Source: an uncultured Collinsella sp.
Lineage (GTDB): Bacteria > Actinomycetota > Coriobacteriia > Coriobacteriales > Coriobacteriaceae
Direction of reading: 5' to 3'
DNA: 59,726 bases
Assembly (NCBI GenBank): GCA_900541885.1
Contig: UQKW01000011.1
Coordinates: 1 to 59,726, forward strand
The first letter of the stretch is position 1. Each line of letters starts with the position of its first letter. The notes beneath the pieces are model-generated. The model was not told the origin of the DNA and ran no database searches. It was given only the letters and a program-made list of their open reading frames with translations. Shown here one piece after another: positions 26,459 to 34,364 of the stretch. Position numbers and translations under genes: made by a program.

Positions 26459-26484
26459 CAAAGGGACAGCTCCTTTGTCACATG
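26452..26484. repeat. palindromic repeat overlapping a stop codon
   Basis: CATGTGACAAAGG (26452-26464) pairs perfectly with CCTTTGTCACATG (26472-26484) around GACAGCT. The TGA stop of the TetM-like gene is inside the left arm. The same arm and core recur at 31435-31469. There is no T-run. Confidence 0.85.
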
Positions 26485-26489
26485 CTATT

Positions 26490-26519
26490 GGTATAACTCG
26501 GTATAAGTTGGTATAACTA
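26490..26519. repeat. three 10-bp tandem iterons upstream of the first AAA gene
   Basis: GGTATAACTC, GGTATAAGTT and GGTATAACTA occur head to tail with exact 10-bp spacing, ending 32 bp before the AAA ATPase start. This helically phased array could bind a regulator or the ATPase itself; it also contains TATAA-type -10 elements. Confidence 0.6.
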
Positions 26520-26551
26520 TTATCAGGGTTTGCCAATCCGAGGAGGCCGAC

Positions 26552-27670
26552 ATGAATCCAAATCCCTTTAAGCCAACGGCAGGCAAGCGGCCTCCGATAC
26601 TCATCGGTCGAGAGTCGGTCATCGAAGATTTCGAGGAAGGGCTCGATAACGGCGCCGGAGCGCCGGGCAGGCTCATGCTCATTACGGGAAATCGCGGCTG
26701 CGGCAAGACGGTTCTCCTGCGGGAGCTGCAACGTCTAGCCAGCGAGCGCGGATGGGCGGTTGTCTCCGATTCCGCGTCGCTTGGCTTATGCGACCGCTTG
26801 GCCGATGCGCTTCGCTCGAATAAACCCGTTGTGACGTCAATGGAGTTCGGTCCGTCGTTTGGTCGGATGTCGGTCGAGGCGGCGCGAGCAAAGGGCGAGA
26901 CGTTGCGAGGGCTGGTCAACGAGCGCCTCAAGAGGCTCGGTCCAGGCAAGGGCATACTGTTTGCGATTGACGAGGCACAATCGGCGTCTATCGAGGAACT
27001 GGCGGCTCTTGCCGTTCTCTATCAGCAGGTGCTCGGAGACCAGGATGCCACGGGCTTGCCCGATAGCGACCAGCGTGGTCTTGCGCTGGTGTTTGCCGGC
27101 TTACCCAGTATGGTTGACGATCTGCTCGAAGAGCCGAGCGTAACGTTTTTGCGGCGTGCCCAGCAGCGTACGCTGGGGGCGATTTCTTTGCCCGAGGTGC
27201 GCGATTCATATATCCAGACGGTCAAAAACGCTGGTCTTTACGTTGACGCGGGGACGGCGGACCTTGCGGCACACAAGAGCATGGGGCATCCCTATATGGT
27301 TCAGCTGGTGGGATATTACATGTGGCGGTCTGCCGTTCGGCGTGACTCGCAGGTCATTGAAGTGTGCGATGTCGAGGCTGGCTACGCCGATGCCGTCTCC
27401 GAGTTCTATGAAGCGGTCGACGCGCCCCTGTATTACGGGTTGCGCAGTCCGCAACGCCTCTTTATCGAGGCCATGGCTGCTGACGAGGGTAAGCCGACGC
27501 GCATGGCGGATATCATTGAGCGTTGCGATCGCACCCAGAGCTGGGCGAGTAAATATCGCGCAAGCTTGATTCGCGAGCGAGTCATCGAGGCTGCCGGATA
27601 CGGCCTCGTCCGGTTTACCGTGCCCATGCTGGGCGCGTACATTCGAGATCGCATTTTATGGCATGAGTAG
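26552..27670 (+). CDS. AAA ATPase with C-terminal winged helix (first of two paralogues)
   Basis: A 372-residue P-loop ATPase of the group beginning NPF.P (here NPFKPTAGKRPPILIGRE), related to ORC/STAND-like AAA_16 proteins. Walker A GNRGCGKT at residues 46-53, Walker B LFAIDEAQ near 138, sensor-like LVFAGLPSM near 185 and FLRRAQQ near 205. The last 80 residues look like a winged helix (DIIERCDRTQSWASKYRASLIRERVIEAAG). The protein at 30217-31317 is a clear paralogue. GAGGAGG precedes ATG 26552; its stop overlaps the start of the UvrA2 gene by eight bases. Its function is unknown. Confidence 0.8.
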   Translation: MNPNPFKPTAGKRPPILIGRESVIEDFEEGLDNGAGAPGRLMLITGNRGCGKTVLLRELQRLASERGWAVVSDSASLGLCDRLADALRSNKPVVTSMEFGPSFGRMSVEAARAKGETLRGLVNERLKRLGPGKGILFAIDEAQSASIEELAALAVLYQQVLGDQDATGLPDSDQRGLALVFAGLPSMVDDLLEEPSVTFLRRAQQRTLGAISLPEVRDSYIQTVKNAGLYVDAGTADLAAHKSMGHPYMVQLVGYYMWRSAVRRDSQVIEVCDVEAGYADAVSEFYEAVDAPLYYGLRSPQRLFIEAMAADEGKPTRMADIIERCDRTQSWASKYRASLIRERVIEAAGYGLVRFTVPMLGAYIRDRILWHE

Positions 27671-30176
27671 GGTGATAAAGGTGATGGAACAGAAGATGAG
27701 CCCGCGGGCTATCGAGGTGCGTGGCGCGCGTGTACATAACCTCAAGGACATCGATATCGATATTCCGCTGGGAAAGCTCGTGGGTATTGCCGGCGTGTCG
27801 GGTTCGGGCAAGAGTTCGCTGGCGCTGGGGGTTCTTTATGCCGAGGGCTCGCGTCGCTACCTGGAGGCGCTAAGCACCTATACCCGCCGTCGTCTAACGC
27901 AGGCCGAACATGCCCAGGTGGACGAGGTGCTGCACGTGCCGGCGGCGCTCGCATTGCATCAGCGCCCCAGCGTGCCGGGCGTGCGTTCTACCTTTGGCAC
28001 CATGACCGAGCTCAACAATAGCCTGCGTCTGCTCTTTAGCCGTTGCGCCCATCACGTATGCCCGCATTGCGGGGCGCGTTTGGAGCCGAGCCTTAACGTG
28101 GCCGCAGGCCTGTCGCTCACGTGTCCGACGTGCGGCCGCGAGTTCTACGCGCCGAGTGCCGAGGATTTGGCTTTCAATAGCGGTGGTGCGTGCCCTACCT
28201 GCGGCGGCACCGGTGTCATGCGCGAGGTGGACGAGGCGAGCCTGGTGCCCGACGAGTCAAAGACCATCAACGAGGGCGCAGTGCTTCCCTGGGGCACGCT
28301 TATGTGGGATCTGATGAAGCAAGTGGCCGGCGAGATGGGCGTGCGCACCGACGTGCCGTTTAATCAGCTCACGCCTCAAGAGCGCGACATCGTGTTTCAC
28401 GGCCCCGCGGTTAAGAAGCACATTCTTTACGTTCCCAAAAACGGCGAGGGTGCCACGCCGCTCGACTTCACCTATTACAACGCCGTCTATACCGTTGAGA
28501 ATGCGCTCGCCAAGGTCAAGGACGATAAGGGCTTAAAACGCGTTGCGCGCTTTTTGCGCGAGGGCCCATGCCGTGATTGCGACGGTACGCGTCTCTCCGA
28601 GGCTGCGCGCCAGCCCCAGGTGCGCGGTATCAATCTGTCACAGGCGGCGGCCATGACGCTTGGTGATGCGATTGAGTGGGTGCGCGGGGTGCCCGCATCC
28701 TTGCCGCCCGAGATGCGGCCCATGGCAGCGGATATCTGCGATTCGTTTTTGGGCACGGCTCGTCGTCTGGTCGACCTGGGTCTCGATTACCTTTCGCTCG
28801 ATCGCGCCGGTGCCACGCTCTCCACGGGTGAGCGTCAGCGCGTGCAGCTCGCCCGCGTGGTGCGCAACCGATCGACGGGTGTGCTTTATGTACTGGACGA
28901 GCCCTCAATTGGCCTGCATCCTGCCAATGTCGACGGCTTGGTGGGTGTGATGCGCGACCTAGTGGGCGACGGCAACACCGTGGTTGTTGTCGACCACGAT
29001 ACGCGCGTGTTGGCGGAGGCTGATTATCTGGTTGAGATGGGCCCCGTTGCCGGAGCAGGCGGCGGCAATGTGATCGCCGCTGGTACGGTTGACGAGGTCG
29101 AACAATCGCAGGGAAGTCGCATCGCACCGTTTTTGCGCGCAGACCCCAAGCGTTTGCGCCCGCGGGTGGCTGACGACGAAATGTTCGATCAAGGCCATAT
29201 CCGCATGGCGACCGATGCCATCCATACCGTCAAACCGCTCGAAGTCGATATACCGCGCGGTCGCCTTGTCACGGTGACGGGCGTTTCGGGTTCGGGCAAG
29301 ACAACCCTGGTGCTCGAGACGCTCATCCCTGCACTCAAGGCTCAGGCAACTGGCGCGCGCCTGCCAAGCCATGTGCGCTGGGTCGACGCCGAGGGCATCG
29401 CACGCGCCAACCTGATTGACGCCACGCCCATCGGCGCCAACGTGCGCTCGACGGTGGCGACTTATGCCGACATCCATGACGAGCTGCGCCGCGCCTTCGC
29501 CCGTACGTCTGAGGCCAAGGCAGCCGGCTACAAGGCAGGCGCCTTTAGCTACAACACCGGCGCCTTGCGCTGCCCTACGTGCGACGGCACGGGCTCGATA
29601 TCACTCGACGTGCAGTTTTTGCCCGATGTCGAGATCGTCTGCCCGGCATGTCGCGGCTCACGTTATGCAGACGCGGCTTCGCATATCCATCGCGAGGGCA
29701 AGGACGGGAGCTTGCTTACGTTGCCGCAGCTCATGGATATGAGTGTGGATGAGGCCATCGACGCCACACTGGGGCTCAAGAAGGTTCAGGCGCGCTTGCA
29801 GACCTTGCACGACCTGGGCTTGGGCTATCTCACACTCGGTGAGCCCACACCGGCGCTCTCGGGCGGCGAGGCGCAGCGTCTTAAGCTTGCGAGCGAGATG
29901 GGTCGCGTGCAGGATGATGCCGTATTCGTATTCGACGAGCCCACGATCGGACTGCATCCGCTCGATGTTCAGGTGTTGCTGAGTGTGTTCGACGGCCTTG
30001 TTGCCAAGGGCGCCACGGTTATCGTGATCGAGCACGACCTCGACCTTATCCGTAACGCCGATTACGTGATCGACATGGGCCCGGGCGGTGGCGACGCGGG
30101 CGGGCAAATCGTCTGCGCCGGCACGCCGGGCGACATCGCTGCCTGCTCCGCAAGCATCACCGGCCGCTATCTATAG
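27663..30176 (+). CDS. UvrA2-like excinuclease subunit A paralogue
   Basis: An 837-residue tandem ABC ATPase of the UvrA family. First half: Walker A GVSGSGKS at residues 44-51, signature STGERQRVQLARV near 387, Walker B YVLDEPSIGLH. Second half: Walker A GVSGSGKTT near 541, signature LSGGEAQRLKLAS near 733, Walker B FVFDEPTIGLH. Zinc clusters CPHCG, CPTCG and CPTCGG, then CPTCDG...CPAC. Only about 45-60 residues separate the first two zinc knuckles, so the UvrB-binding domain of classical UvrA (about 940 aa) is missing, as in class II UvrA (UvrA2/DrrC), linked to drug resistance and DNA-damage tolerance. In-frame starts at 27663, 27684 and 27696; none has a clear binding site, and coupling to the overlapping AAA gene is likely. 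Confidence 0.88.
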   Translation: MSRVIKVMEQKMSPRAIEVRGARVHNLKDIDIDIPLGKLVGIAGVSGSGKSSLALGVLYAEGSRRYLEALSTYTRRRLTQAEHAQVDEVLHVPAALALHQRPSVPGVRSTFGTMTELNNSLRLLFSRCAHHVCPHCGARLEPSLNVAAGLSLTCPTCGREFYAPSAEDLAFNSGGACPTCGGTGVMREVDEASLVPDESKTINEGAVLPWGTLMWDLMKQVAGEMGVRTDVPFNQLTPQERDIVFHGPAVKKHILYVPKNGEGATPLDFTYYNAVYTVENALAKVKDDKGLKRVARFLREGPCRDCDGTRLSEAARQPQVRGINLSQAAAMTLGDAIEWVRGVPASLPPEMRPMAADICDSFLGTARRLVDLGLDYLSLDRAGATLSTGERQRVQLARVVRNRSTGVLYVLDEPSIGLHPANVDGLVGVMRDLVGDGNTVVVVDHDTRVLAEADYLVEMGPVAGAGGGNVIAAGTVDEVEQSQGSRIAPFLRADPKRLRPRVADDEMFDQGHIRMATDAIHTVKPLEVDIPRGRLVTVTGVSGSGKTTLVLETLIPALKAQATGARLPSHVRWVDAEGIARANLIDATPIGANVRSTVATYADIHDELRRAFARTSEAKAAGYKAGAFSYNTGALRCPTCDGTGSISLDVQFLPDVEIVCPACRGSRYADAASHIHREGKDGSLLTLPQLMDMSVDEAIDATLGLKKVQARLQTLHDLGLGYLTLGEPTPALSGGEAQRLKLASEMGRVQDDAVFVFDEPTIGLHPLDVQVLLSVFDGLVAKGATVIVIEHDLDLIRNADYVIDMGPGGGDAGGQIVCAGTPGDIAACSASITGRYL

Positions 30177-30177
30177 A

Positions 30178-30212
30178 CAATGAGGCAAAGGGACAGCCCC
30201 TTTGCCTCATTG
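30178..30212. repeat. palindromic repeat after the UvrA2 stop
   Basis: A 15-bp perfect stem, CAATGAGGCAAAGGG (30178-30192) with its complement at 30198-30212, encloses ACAGC. It starts two bases after the UvrA2 stop and four bases before the end of the convergent AAA gene. It shares the AAAGGGACAG core with the repeats at 26452 and 31435 but has different arms. Confidence 0.85.
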
Positions 30213-30216
30213 ATAC

Positions 30217-31317
30217 TTATTTCACGCATTGAGCCGCGAGATAGTCGCGGAAGAATGGCAATTCAAATGCGACGAGCCCTCGTCCTCGTTCTCCGATGAT
30301 GCCGGCATCTATCATGCGGCGTCGGTAGCGGGAGACCTGCTGCGGCGAACGCTTAAGGCGCTCGATAAGGTCAGCGGTGGTGGACTCTTCCTCATCGTCA
30401 AGCATTGCGATGAGGAATCGCTTGTCCTCTGCAGTGAGTTCCCGATAAGTTGCCGCGAGGATTCGGTCGTCCATCTCGTCGCGCGCGATTTTGATTCCCA
30501 GGTCAAAGTCGCGTGACGAGATTTCCTTCGAATCGCTTGTGAGATCCCAGGCACGGTAGCCAACGAGTTGCAATAGGAAGGGAAAACCAGAGATCGAGCG
30601 AACGGCTCTATCGATTCCCTCAGCATCTGCCAGGCGATCGTTTTCCTGGATTGTACGAATCAAGGCCTCGCGCACGTCATAGTCGGCAATGCGACCCAGA
30701 TGATATTGTTGGGCGCGGCGAAGGAACGAGACCGTCTTATGGTTCAGCAACGTCGAGACGTTGTTGGGAAGTCCCGCCATGAGCAGCGCGACGCGTTTCC
30801 CATCGGTCACAAAGTGCTGATACGTCGCTGCGAGCTGAATCATCTCGTCGAGTGTCGGGTCCACCTCGTCAACCGTGACGAGCAGACCGGTGTCCGCCTC
30901 GTTGAGCTGGTCGATGATGTCGCTCATGCGATAACGCCAGGTTGAGGCATCGTGAACGCGATTGATCTCGATGCTGCCGAGCGGTGCAATTCCGAGACCG
31001 GTGACTTCGAAGTTGTTAGACGAGTCGATAAGATGGCCGGCAGCGCGTTTCGCCCCAAACTCGATTTCCTCAAGCATTCCCGGGAGCGCGGTCGTCTTTA
31101 CGGCTATCCAGCCGTGGGATTCAGCCCTTGTCGCGAGCGACGACATGAGAGCGGTTTTACCGGTTCCACGCGCGCCTGAGAAGATTGAGGTCAATTCTGG
31201 GCGCCTGCGCTGGCTCAAGAAGGCACGGTCCAAATCCCGAATAATCTGTTGTCTGCCAGCGAGATGGGCAGGAACCTCACCAAAACTGGGGGTAAACGGG
31301 TTCTCGAGATATTCCAC
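30217..31317 (-). CDS. AAA ATPase with C-terminal winged helix (second paralogue)
   Basis: A 366-residue paralogue of the protein at 26552. It starts NPFTPSFGEVPAHLAGR, with Walker A GARGTGKT at residues 48-55, Walker B LLVTVDEVD near 150, MAGLPNNVSTLL near 187 and FLRRAQQ near 205, matching the first copy in spacing. A C-terminal winged helix (ADLIERLKRSPQQVSRYRRRMIDAGIIGERG) is clearer here than in the first copy and could contact DNA. Start GTG 31317 behind AAAGGAGG. It is convergent with the UvrA2 gene. Function unknown; it may be a regulator or a remodeller acting with UvrA2. Confidence 0.82.
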   Translation of the reverse strand: MEYLENPFTPSFGEVPAHLAGRQQIIRDLDRAFLSQRRRPELTSIFSGARGTGKTALMSSLATRAESHGWIAVKTTALPGMLEEIEFGAKRAAGHLIDSSNNFEVTGLGIAPLGSIEINRVHDASTWRYRMSDIIDQLNEADTGLLVTVDEVDPTLDEMIQLAATYQHFVTDGKRVALLMAGLPNNVSTLLNHKTVSFLRRAQQYHLGRIADYDVREALIRTIQENDRLADAEGIDRAVRSISGFPFLLQLVGYRAWDLTSDSKEISSRDFDLGIKIARDEMDDRILAATYRELTAEDKRFLIAMLDDEEESTTADLIERLKRSPQQVSRYRRRMIDAGIIGERGRGLVAFELPFFRDYLAAQCVK

Positions 31318-31340
31318 TAGGCCCTCCTTTCACACCTCCG

Positions 31341-31380
31341 TTTAACTTCATTTTATTCTAGTTAATTCTGATTAAAAGTG
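31341..31380 (-). promoter_or_regulatory. AT-rich promoter with 10-bp periodicity
   Basis: Upstream of the second AAA gene four consecutive decamers (TTTAACTTCA, TTTTATTCTA, GTTAATTCTG, ATTAAAAGTG on the plus strand) share a TTAA-centred pattern. The minus strand contains TAGAAT, a plausible -10. The periodicity echoes the iterons upstream of the first AAA gene but is weak and may only reflect A/T tracts. Confidence 0.4.
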
Positions 31381-31434
31381 ATGGCTCGTTATCTAGAGCA
31401 TCAATTAGGCGTGTATGCCATCGGCGTGGCGCTT

Positions 31435-31469
31435 GAATGTGACAAAGGGACGGTCCCTTTGTCACATTC
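31435..31469. repeat. palindromic repeat overlapping the trmL stop
   Basis: GAATGTGACAAAGGGA (31435-31450) pairs perfectly over 16 bp with 31454-31469; the centre is CGG. The TGA stop of trmL lies in one arm, so the last codons of trmL are part of the element. The arms match the element at 26452-26484 (TGTGACAAAGG). Confidence 0.87.
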
Positions 31470-32061
31470 CCGGAAAGTCTGTCTGGCGCAGGGCCTCGTA
31501 GAGGACGATGGCGGCGCTGTTGGAGAGGTTGAGTGCGCTGATGCGGTAGTCGTCCGGGTCGACGAAGTTGCCGCAGATATCCTGTTGAAGGATGGCCTCG
31601 TGGCTGTCCTCGGTATGTCCGAGCGATTCCTCGTGGGCTTCCCAAGCCTCGGCGTTTTCGAGTGAGTCGCAATCGCGCAGCATGGGGATGCGCTCGCAGC
31701 GCTCGGGCGCTGCGGCAAGCAGCTCCTCGGGAATGCCCGAGCTCTCGCTGCCAAAGACCAAGTAGTCGCCATCGCGGTAGGTACTCTGAGCATAGGTGCG
31801 GCGTGCCTTTTTGGTCAGCAGATGCAGGCGTTCGTCGGCAGGGGAGAGGTAGTTGCGCGCAAGGAAATCCTCCCAGCCGGCATAGGTCGTCACGTCCAAG
31901 TTTTGCCAGTAGCCCAGGCCGGCGCGACGCACCGTCTTGTCGTCGAGCGAAAACCCCAGCGGCTCCACCAGATGCAGGCGGGCGCCGGTAACCACGCAAG
32001 TGCGGCCGATATTGCCCGTATTGGCCGGAATCTCGGGCGCATACAGCACGATATTGAACAT
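31462..32061 (-). CDS. trmL: tRNA (cytidine/uridine(34)-2'-O)-methyltransferase TrmL
   Basis: A 199-residue SPOUT methyltransferase that 2'-O-methylates the wobble base of tRNA-Leu. SPOUT motifs: PEIPANTGNIGRTC (residues 9-22), LVFGSESSGIPEELL near 100 and ISALNLSNSAAIVLYEAL near 173. It is longer than the E. coli enzyme (157 aa) because of an acidic insert (ENAEAWEAHEESLGHTEDSHEA, about 134-155) before motif 3. AAGGAG precedes ATG 32061. Its final codons fall in a palindromic repeat, and another repeat lies 24 bp upstream of the start. Confidence 0.92.
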   Translation of the reverse strand: MFNIVLYAPEIPANTGNIGRTCVVTGARLHLVEPLGFSLDDKTVRRAGLGYWQNLDVTTYAGWEDFLARNYLSPADERLHLLTKKARRTYAQSTYRDGDYLVFGSESSGIPEELLAAAPERCERIPMLRDCDSLENAEAWEAHEESLGHTEDSHEAILQQDICGNFVDPDDYRISALNLSNSAAIVLYEALRQTDFPGM

Positions 32062-32084
32062 GAATCTCCTTGGCTCAGAACGAA

Positions 32085-32123
32085 AAACCACCACGAAGGG
32101 GACAGGCACCTTCGTGGTGGTTT
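32085..32123. repeat. palindromic repeat upstream of trmL
   Basis: AAACCACCACGAAGG (32085-32099) pairs perfectly with CCTTCGTGGTGGTTT (32109-32123) around GGACAGGCA. The core GGGGACAGG matches the other elements; the arms are unique. It lies in the gap between the CobW stop and the trmL ribosome binding site. Confidence 0.85.
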
Positions 32124-32162
32124 GGCGGTTACGTAGGCGGAAAAACGCCCGCTCGGATAAAC

Positions 32163-33293
32163 CTAGGCGCGGTGCCAGTCGGTCAGGCAGGCATCGAGGG
32201 AGGCGATGAGCGCATCCTTGTCCATGTGACGGCCGATGATGCATAGGCTCGTCATACGGTCGCCCGTCTCGTCGTCCCAAATTTGCATGATCTCGGGGTT
32301 CTCGTCGATGATCTTCTGCTTCTCGCCTTCGGGCGCCGAGTCGACAAACAGGCCGTTCTCCATCAGGCGCATCTGGTGGCCGGCCTGCTCAAACATGTAG
32401 CACATGTCCGGATCGCCGGTCTGCCACAGCGGACCCTTGACGCGAATGACCTCGTCGGGCCACTCCTGCTCAACAAAATCGGTGAACTTCTGCAGGTCAA
32501 ACGGCTTGCGGCGCGAGTATACAAAGGTCTCGATGTCGTACTCGAGCACCTCGGGGTCGTCGTGCTCCTCGGGATGCTCCATGGCCTCGATCCAGGCGGC
32601 GGAGTTGTAGGCGCGCATAAAGTCGAAGCGATCGGTGTCGAGCAACTCCTCCATGGGGACCTCGCCGTTTTGGGCCTCGACGATCACGGCGTCTTTCTGC
32701 AGGCTGCGCACGATGGCCTTGAGCTCGGCGATCTGCTCGGGGCTCACGGTATCGGTCTTGTTGAGGATGAGCGTGGAGCAGAACTCGATCTGCTGGATGA
32801 GCAGGCTCTCGATGTCGTCCTCGTCGATATCCTCTGCCAGCAGGTCGCGGCCGCCGTTGAACTCGTCGTACATGCGAGCGCAATCGACCACGGCCACGAT
32901 GTTGTCGAGCGCGAGCTTGGGCTCGCCGCCCACCTTGGCCTCGTCGCAGAAGCTCGAGATGGTGTAGGCGATGGGGATGGGCTCGCAAATGCCCGAGGCC
33001 TCGATGATGATGTAATCAAAGTCGCCCGAATCGGCGATGCCTTGCAGCTGGTTGGCCAGGTCATCCGAAAGCGTGCAGCAGATGCAGCCGTTGGTGAGCG
33101 GGATGAGGTCGTCGGTCTCGGAAAGGCCGCCGTCGGCGATAAGGCTGGCGTCGACGTTGATCTCGCCGATGTCGTTGACGATCACGGCGGCGCGGATGCC
33201 GCCGTCGTTAGCGAGGATGTGGTTGAGCAGCGTGGTCTTGCCGGCACCGAGGTATCCGGTAAGCATGATGATCTTCACGGGTTTGTTGGGCAT
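32163..33293 (-). CDS. CobW/COG0523 family metal-chaperone GTPase
   Basis: A 376-residue G3E GTPase. Walker A GYLGAGKTT (near residue 14), the family metal-binding motif GCICC (CxCC, near 70), the E-rich switch IIEASGICEP and the NKTD specificity motif (near 174) are present. The C-terminal domain (from about 250, ETFVYSRRKPFDLQKF) is the CobW C-domain. COG0523 proteins supply Zn, Co or Fe to client enzymes; the client is not evident here and no Zur-like site is obvious upstream. AAGGAGGG precedes ATG 33293. Confidence 0.9.
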   Translation of the reverse strand: MPNKPVKIIMLTGYLGAGKTTLLNHILANDGGIRAAVIVNDIGEINVDASLIADGGLSETDDLIPLTNGCICCTLSDDLANQLQGIADSGDFDYIIIEASGICEPIPIAYTISSFCDEAKVGGEPKLALDNIVAVVDCARMYDEFNGGRDLLAEDIDEDDIESLLIQQIEFCSTLILNKTDTVSPEQIAELKAIVRSLQKDAVIVEAQNGEVPMEELLDTDRFDFMRAYNSAAWIEAMEHPEEHDDPEVLEYDIETFVYSRRKPFDLQKFTDFVEQEWPDEVIRVKGPLWQTGDPDMCYMFEQAGHQMRLMENGLFVDSAPEGEKQKIIDENPEIMQIWDDETGDRMTSLCIIGRHMDKDALIASLDACLTDWHRA

Positions 33294-33379
33294 GTGCCCT
33301 CCTTTGTTAGACATGGCTTACAGTTGAATCTTATGCCAAACGCCTGCTCTTATGCCCACGCGCCGGCAAATAACACAAG

Positions 33380-33721
33380 CTACTCCCAGGCTCCCCATAC
33401 ATCGGGGCAATAACCGACGGTGGCCTTTTTGCCGTTGCGCACGATGGGCTCGGCTAGAACCTGCTGGTTCTCGAGCAGCTTGTCGAAGCGCTGACTGGGG
33501 GTGAGATGCTGAATGAGCGCGAGCGTCTCCTCGTCCTTGGCTTTGGGGTTGAGCAGCTTGTCGATACCGCCGACCGCCTGCATCACGCTCGTGAGCTCGC
33601 CCTTGCTCATCTCCTTTTCCTTAAGGTCGATAAACTGCACCTTAATGCGGCGCTCTTTAAAATAACGCTGTGCCTTCTTGGTATCGAAGGACTTCTTGGT
33701 GCCGAAGATTTGCACGTTCAT
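33380..33721 (-). CDS. ArsC/Spx-fold protein lacking the catalytic cysteine
   Basis: A 113-residue thioredoxin-like protein of the ArsC/YffB/Spx family (FGTKKSFDTKKAQRYFKERRI at the N-terminus, IVRNGKKATVGY near the C-terminus). In active arsenate reductases the loop near residue 11 holds cysteine; here it reads KKSFDTKK with none, and the only cysteine is near the C-terminus (GYCPDVW). Arsenate reduction is therefore unlikely. The length fits YffB-like proteins. GGCGGAAC precedes ATG 33721. It lies 16 bp downstream of the flavodoxin gene on the same strand, probably one transcript. Confidence 0.82.
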   Translation of the reverse strand: MNVQIFGTKKSFDTKKAQRYFKERRIKVQFIDLKEKEMSKGELTSVMQAVGGIDKLLNPKAKDEETLALIQHLTPSQRFDKLLENQQVLAEPIVRNGKKATVGYCPDVWGAWE

Positions 33722-33737
33722 AGTATGTTCCGCCGTT

Positions 33738-34364
33738 CTACCTGATGAAGTTGGTCGTTGCTCGATCTGCCTCGGGTGCGTTGATACCGGCGGCCTGTCC
33801 GGCCTCGATGCAACGTAGAAGCCAAGCCATGTTCTTACCGATGTTTCGCATGGTGGCAAGGCCCTCGGCATCCCCATCGGCGTCGCCGGGCACGCGGCCA
33901 AACACGTTGTTCCAGTAGGTGGAAGCAACTACGGGCATCTGCTTAATGGTGAAGTACTTGTTGAGCACATCGAAGGTGGTCGACGTGCCGCCGCGACGGG
34001 CGACGGCGACCGCGGCGCCGGGTTTGTGCTCAAAGGCATGCCCGCCGGCATAGAATGCGCGGTCGAGAGCCGAGAGGATGCGTCCGCTGGGATGCGCATA
34101 GTAGACGGGCGAGCCAAAGACAAAGCCGTCTGCCTGCTCGGCGGCAGCGATGAGCTCGTTCACCACGTCATCGTCAAAGGTGCAGCGACCGCCAAGCTTG
34201 CCGCACTGACCGCAGCCGATGCAGTCGCGAATGGGCTTGGCGCCCAGCTGAAACACTTCGGTATCAATGCCTTCCGCATTGAGTTGCTCGGCGATCTCGG
34301 CGAGTGCGCGGGCGGTGTTGCCGTTTGCCTTGGGGCTGCCATTGACCAAAAGAACCTTCATCAT
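33738..34364 (-). CDS. flavodoxin-fold NAD(P)H-dependent FMN reductase
   Basis: A 208-residue protein of the NADPH-dependent FMN reductase/flavodoxin_2-like group. The phosphate loop NGSPKANGNTARAL (residues 8-21) and GSPVYYAHPSG (near 84) bind FMN; the CIGCGQCGKLGGRC stretch (near 48-61) is a cysteine-rich insert frequent in anaerobic members. It may reduce flavins, quinones or azo/nitro compounds. Tandem ATG codons at 34364/34361 follow AGAGGGAG. First gene of a probable two-gene unit with the ArsC-fold protein. Confidence 0.86.
   Translation of the reverse strand: MMKVLLVNGSPKANGNTARALAEIAEQLNAEGIDTEVFQLGAKPIRDCIGCGQCGKLGGRCTFDDDVVNELIAAAEQADGFVFGSPVYYAHPSGRILSALDRAFYAGGHAFEHKPGAAVAVARRGGTSTTFDVLNKYFTIKQMPVVASTYWNNVFGRVPGDADGDAEGLATMRNIGKNMAWLLRCIEAGQAAGINAPEADRATTNFIR

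Noticed and set aside
32062..32280. An N-terminal extension of TrmL of about 73 residues
   Set aside because: It runs through a palindromic repeat and the CobW 3' end; ATG 32061 has a good AAGGAG site and starts exactly at the conserved MFNIVLYAPEIP.
33380..33721. Calling the ArsC-fold protein an arsenate reductase
   Set aside because: The active-site cysteine is absent, so only the fold can be claimed.
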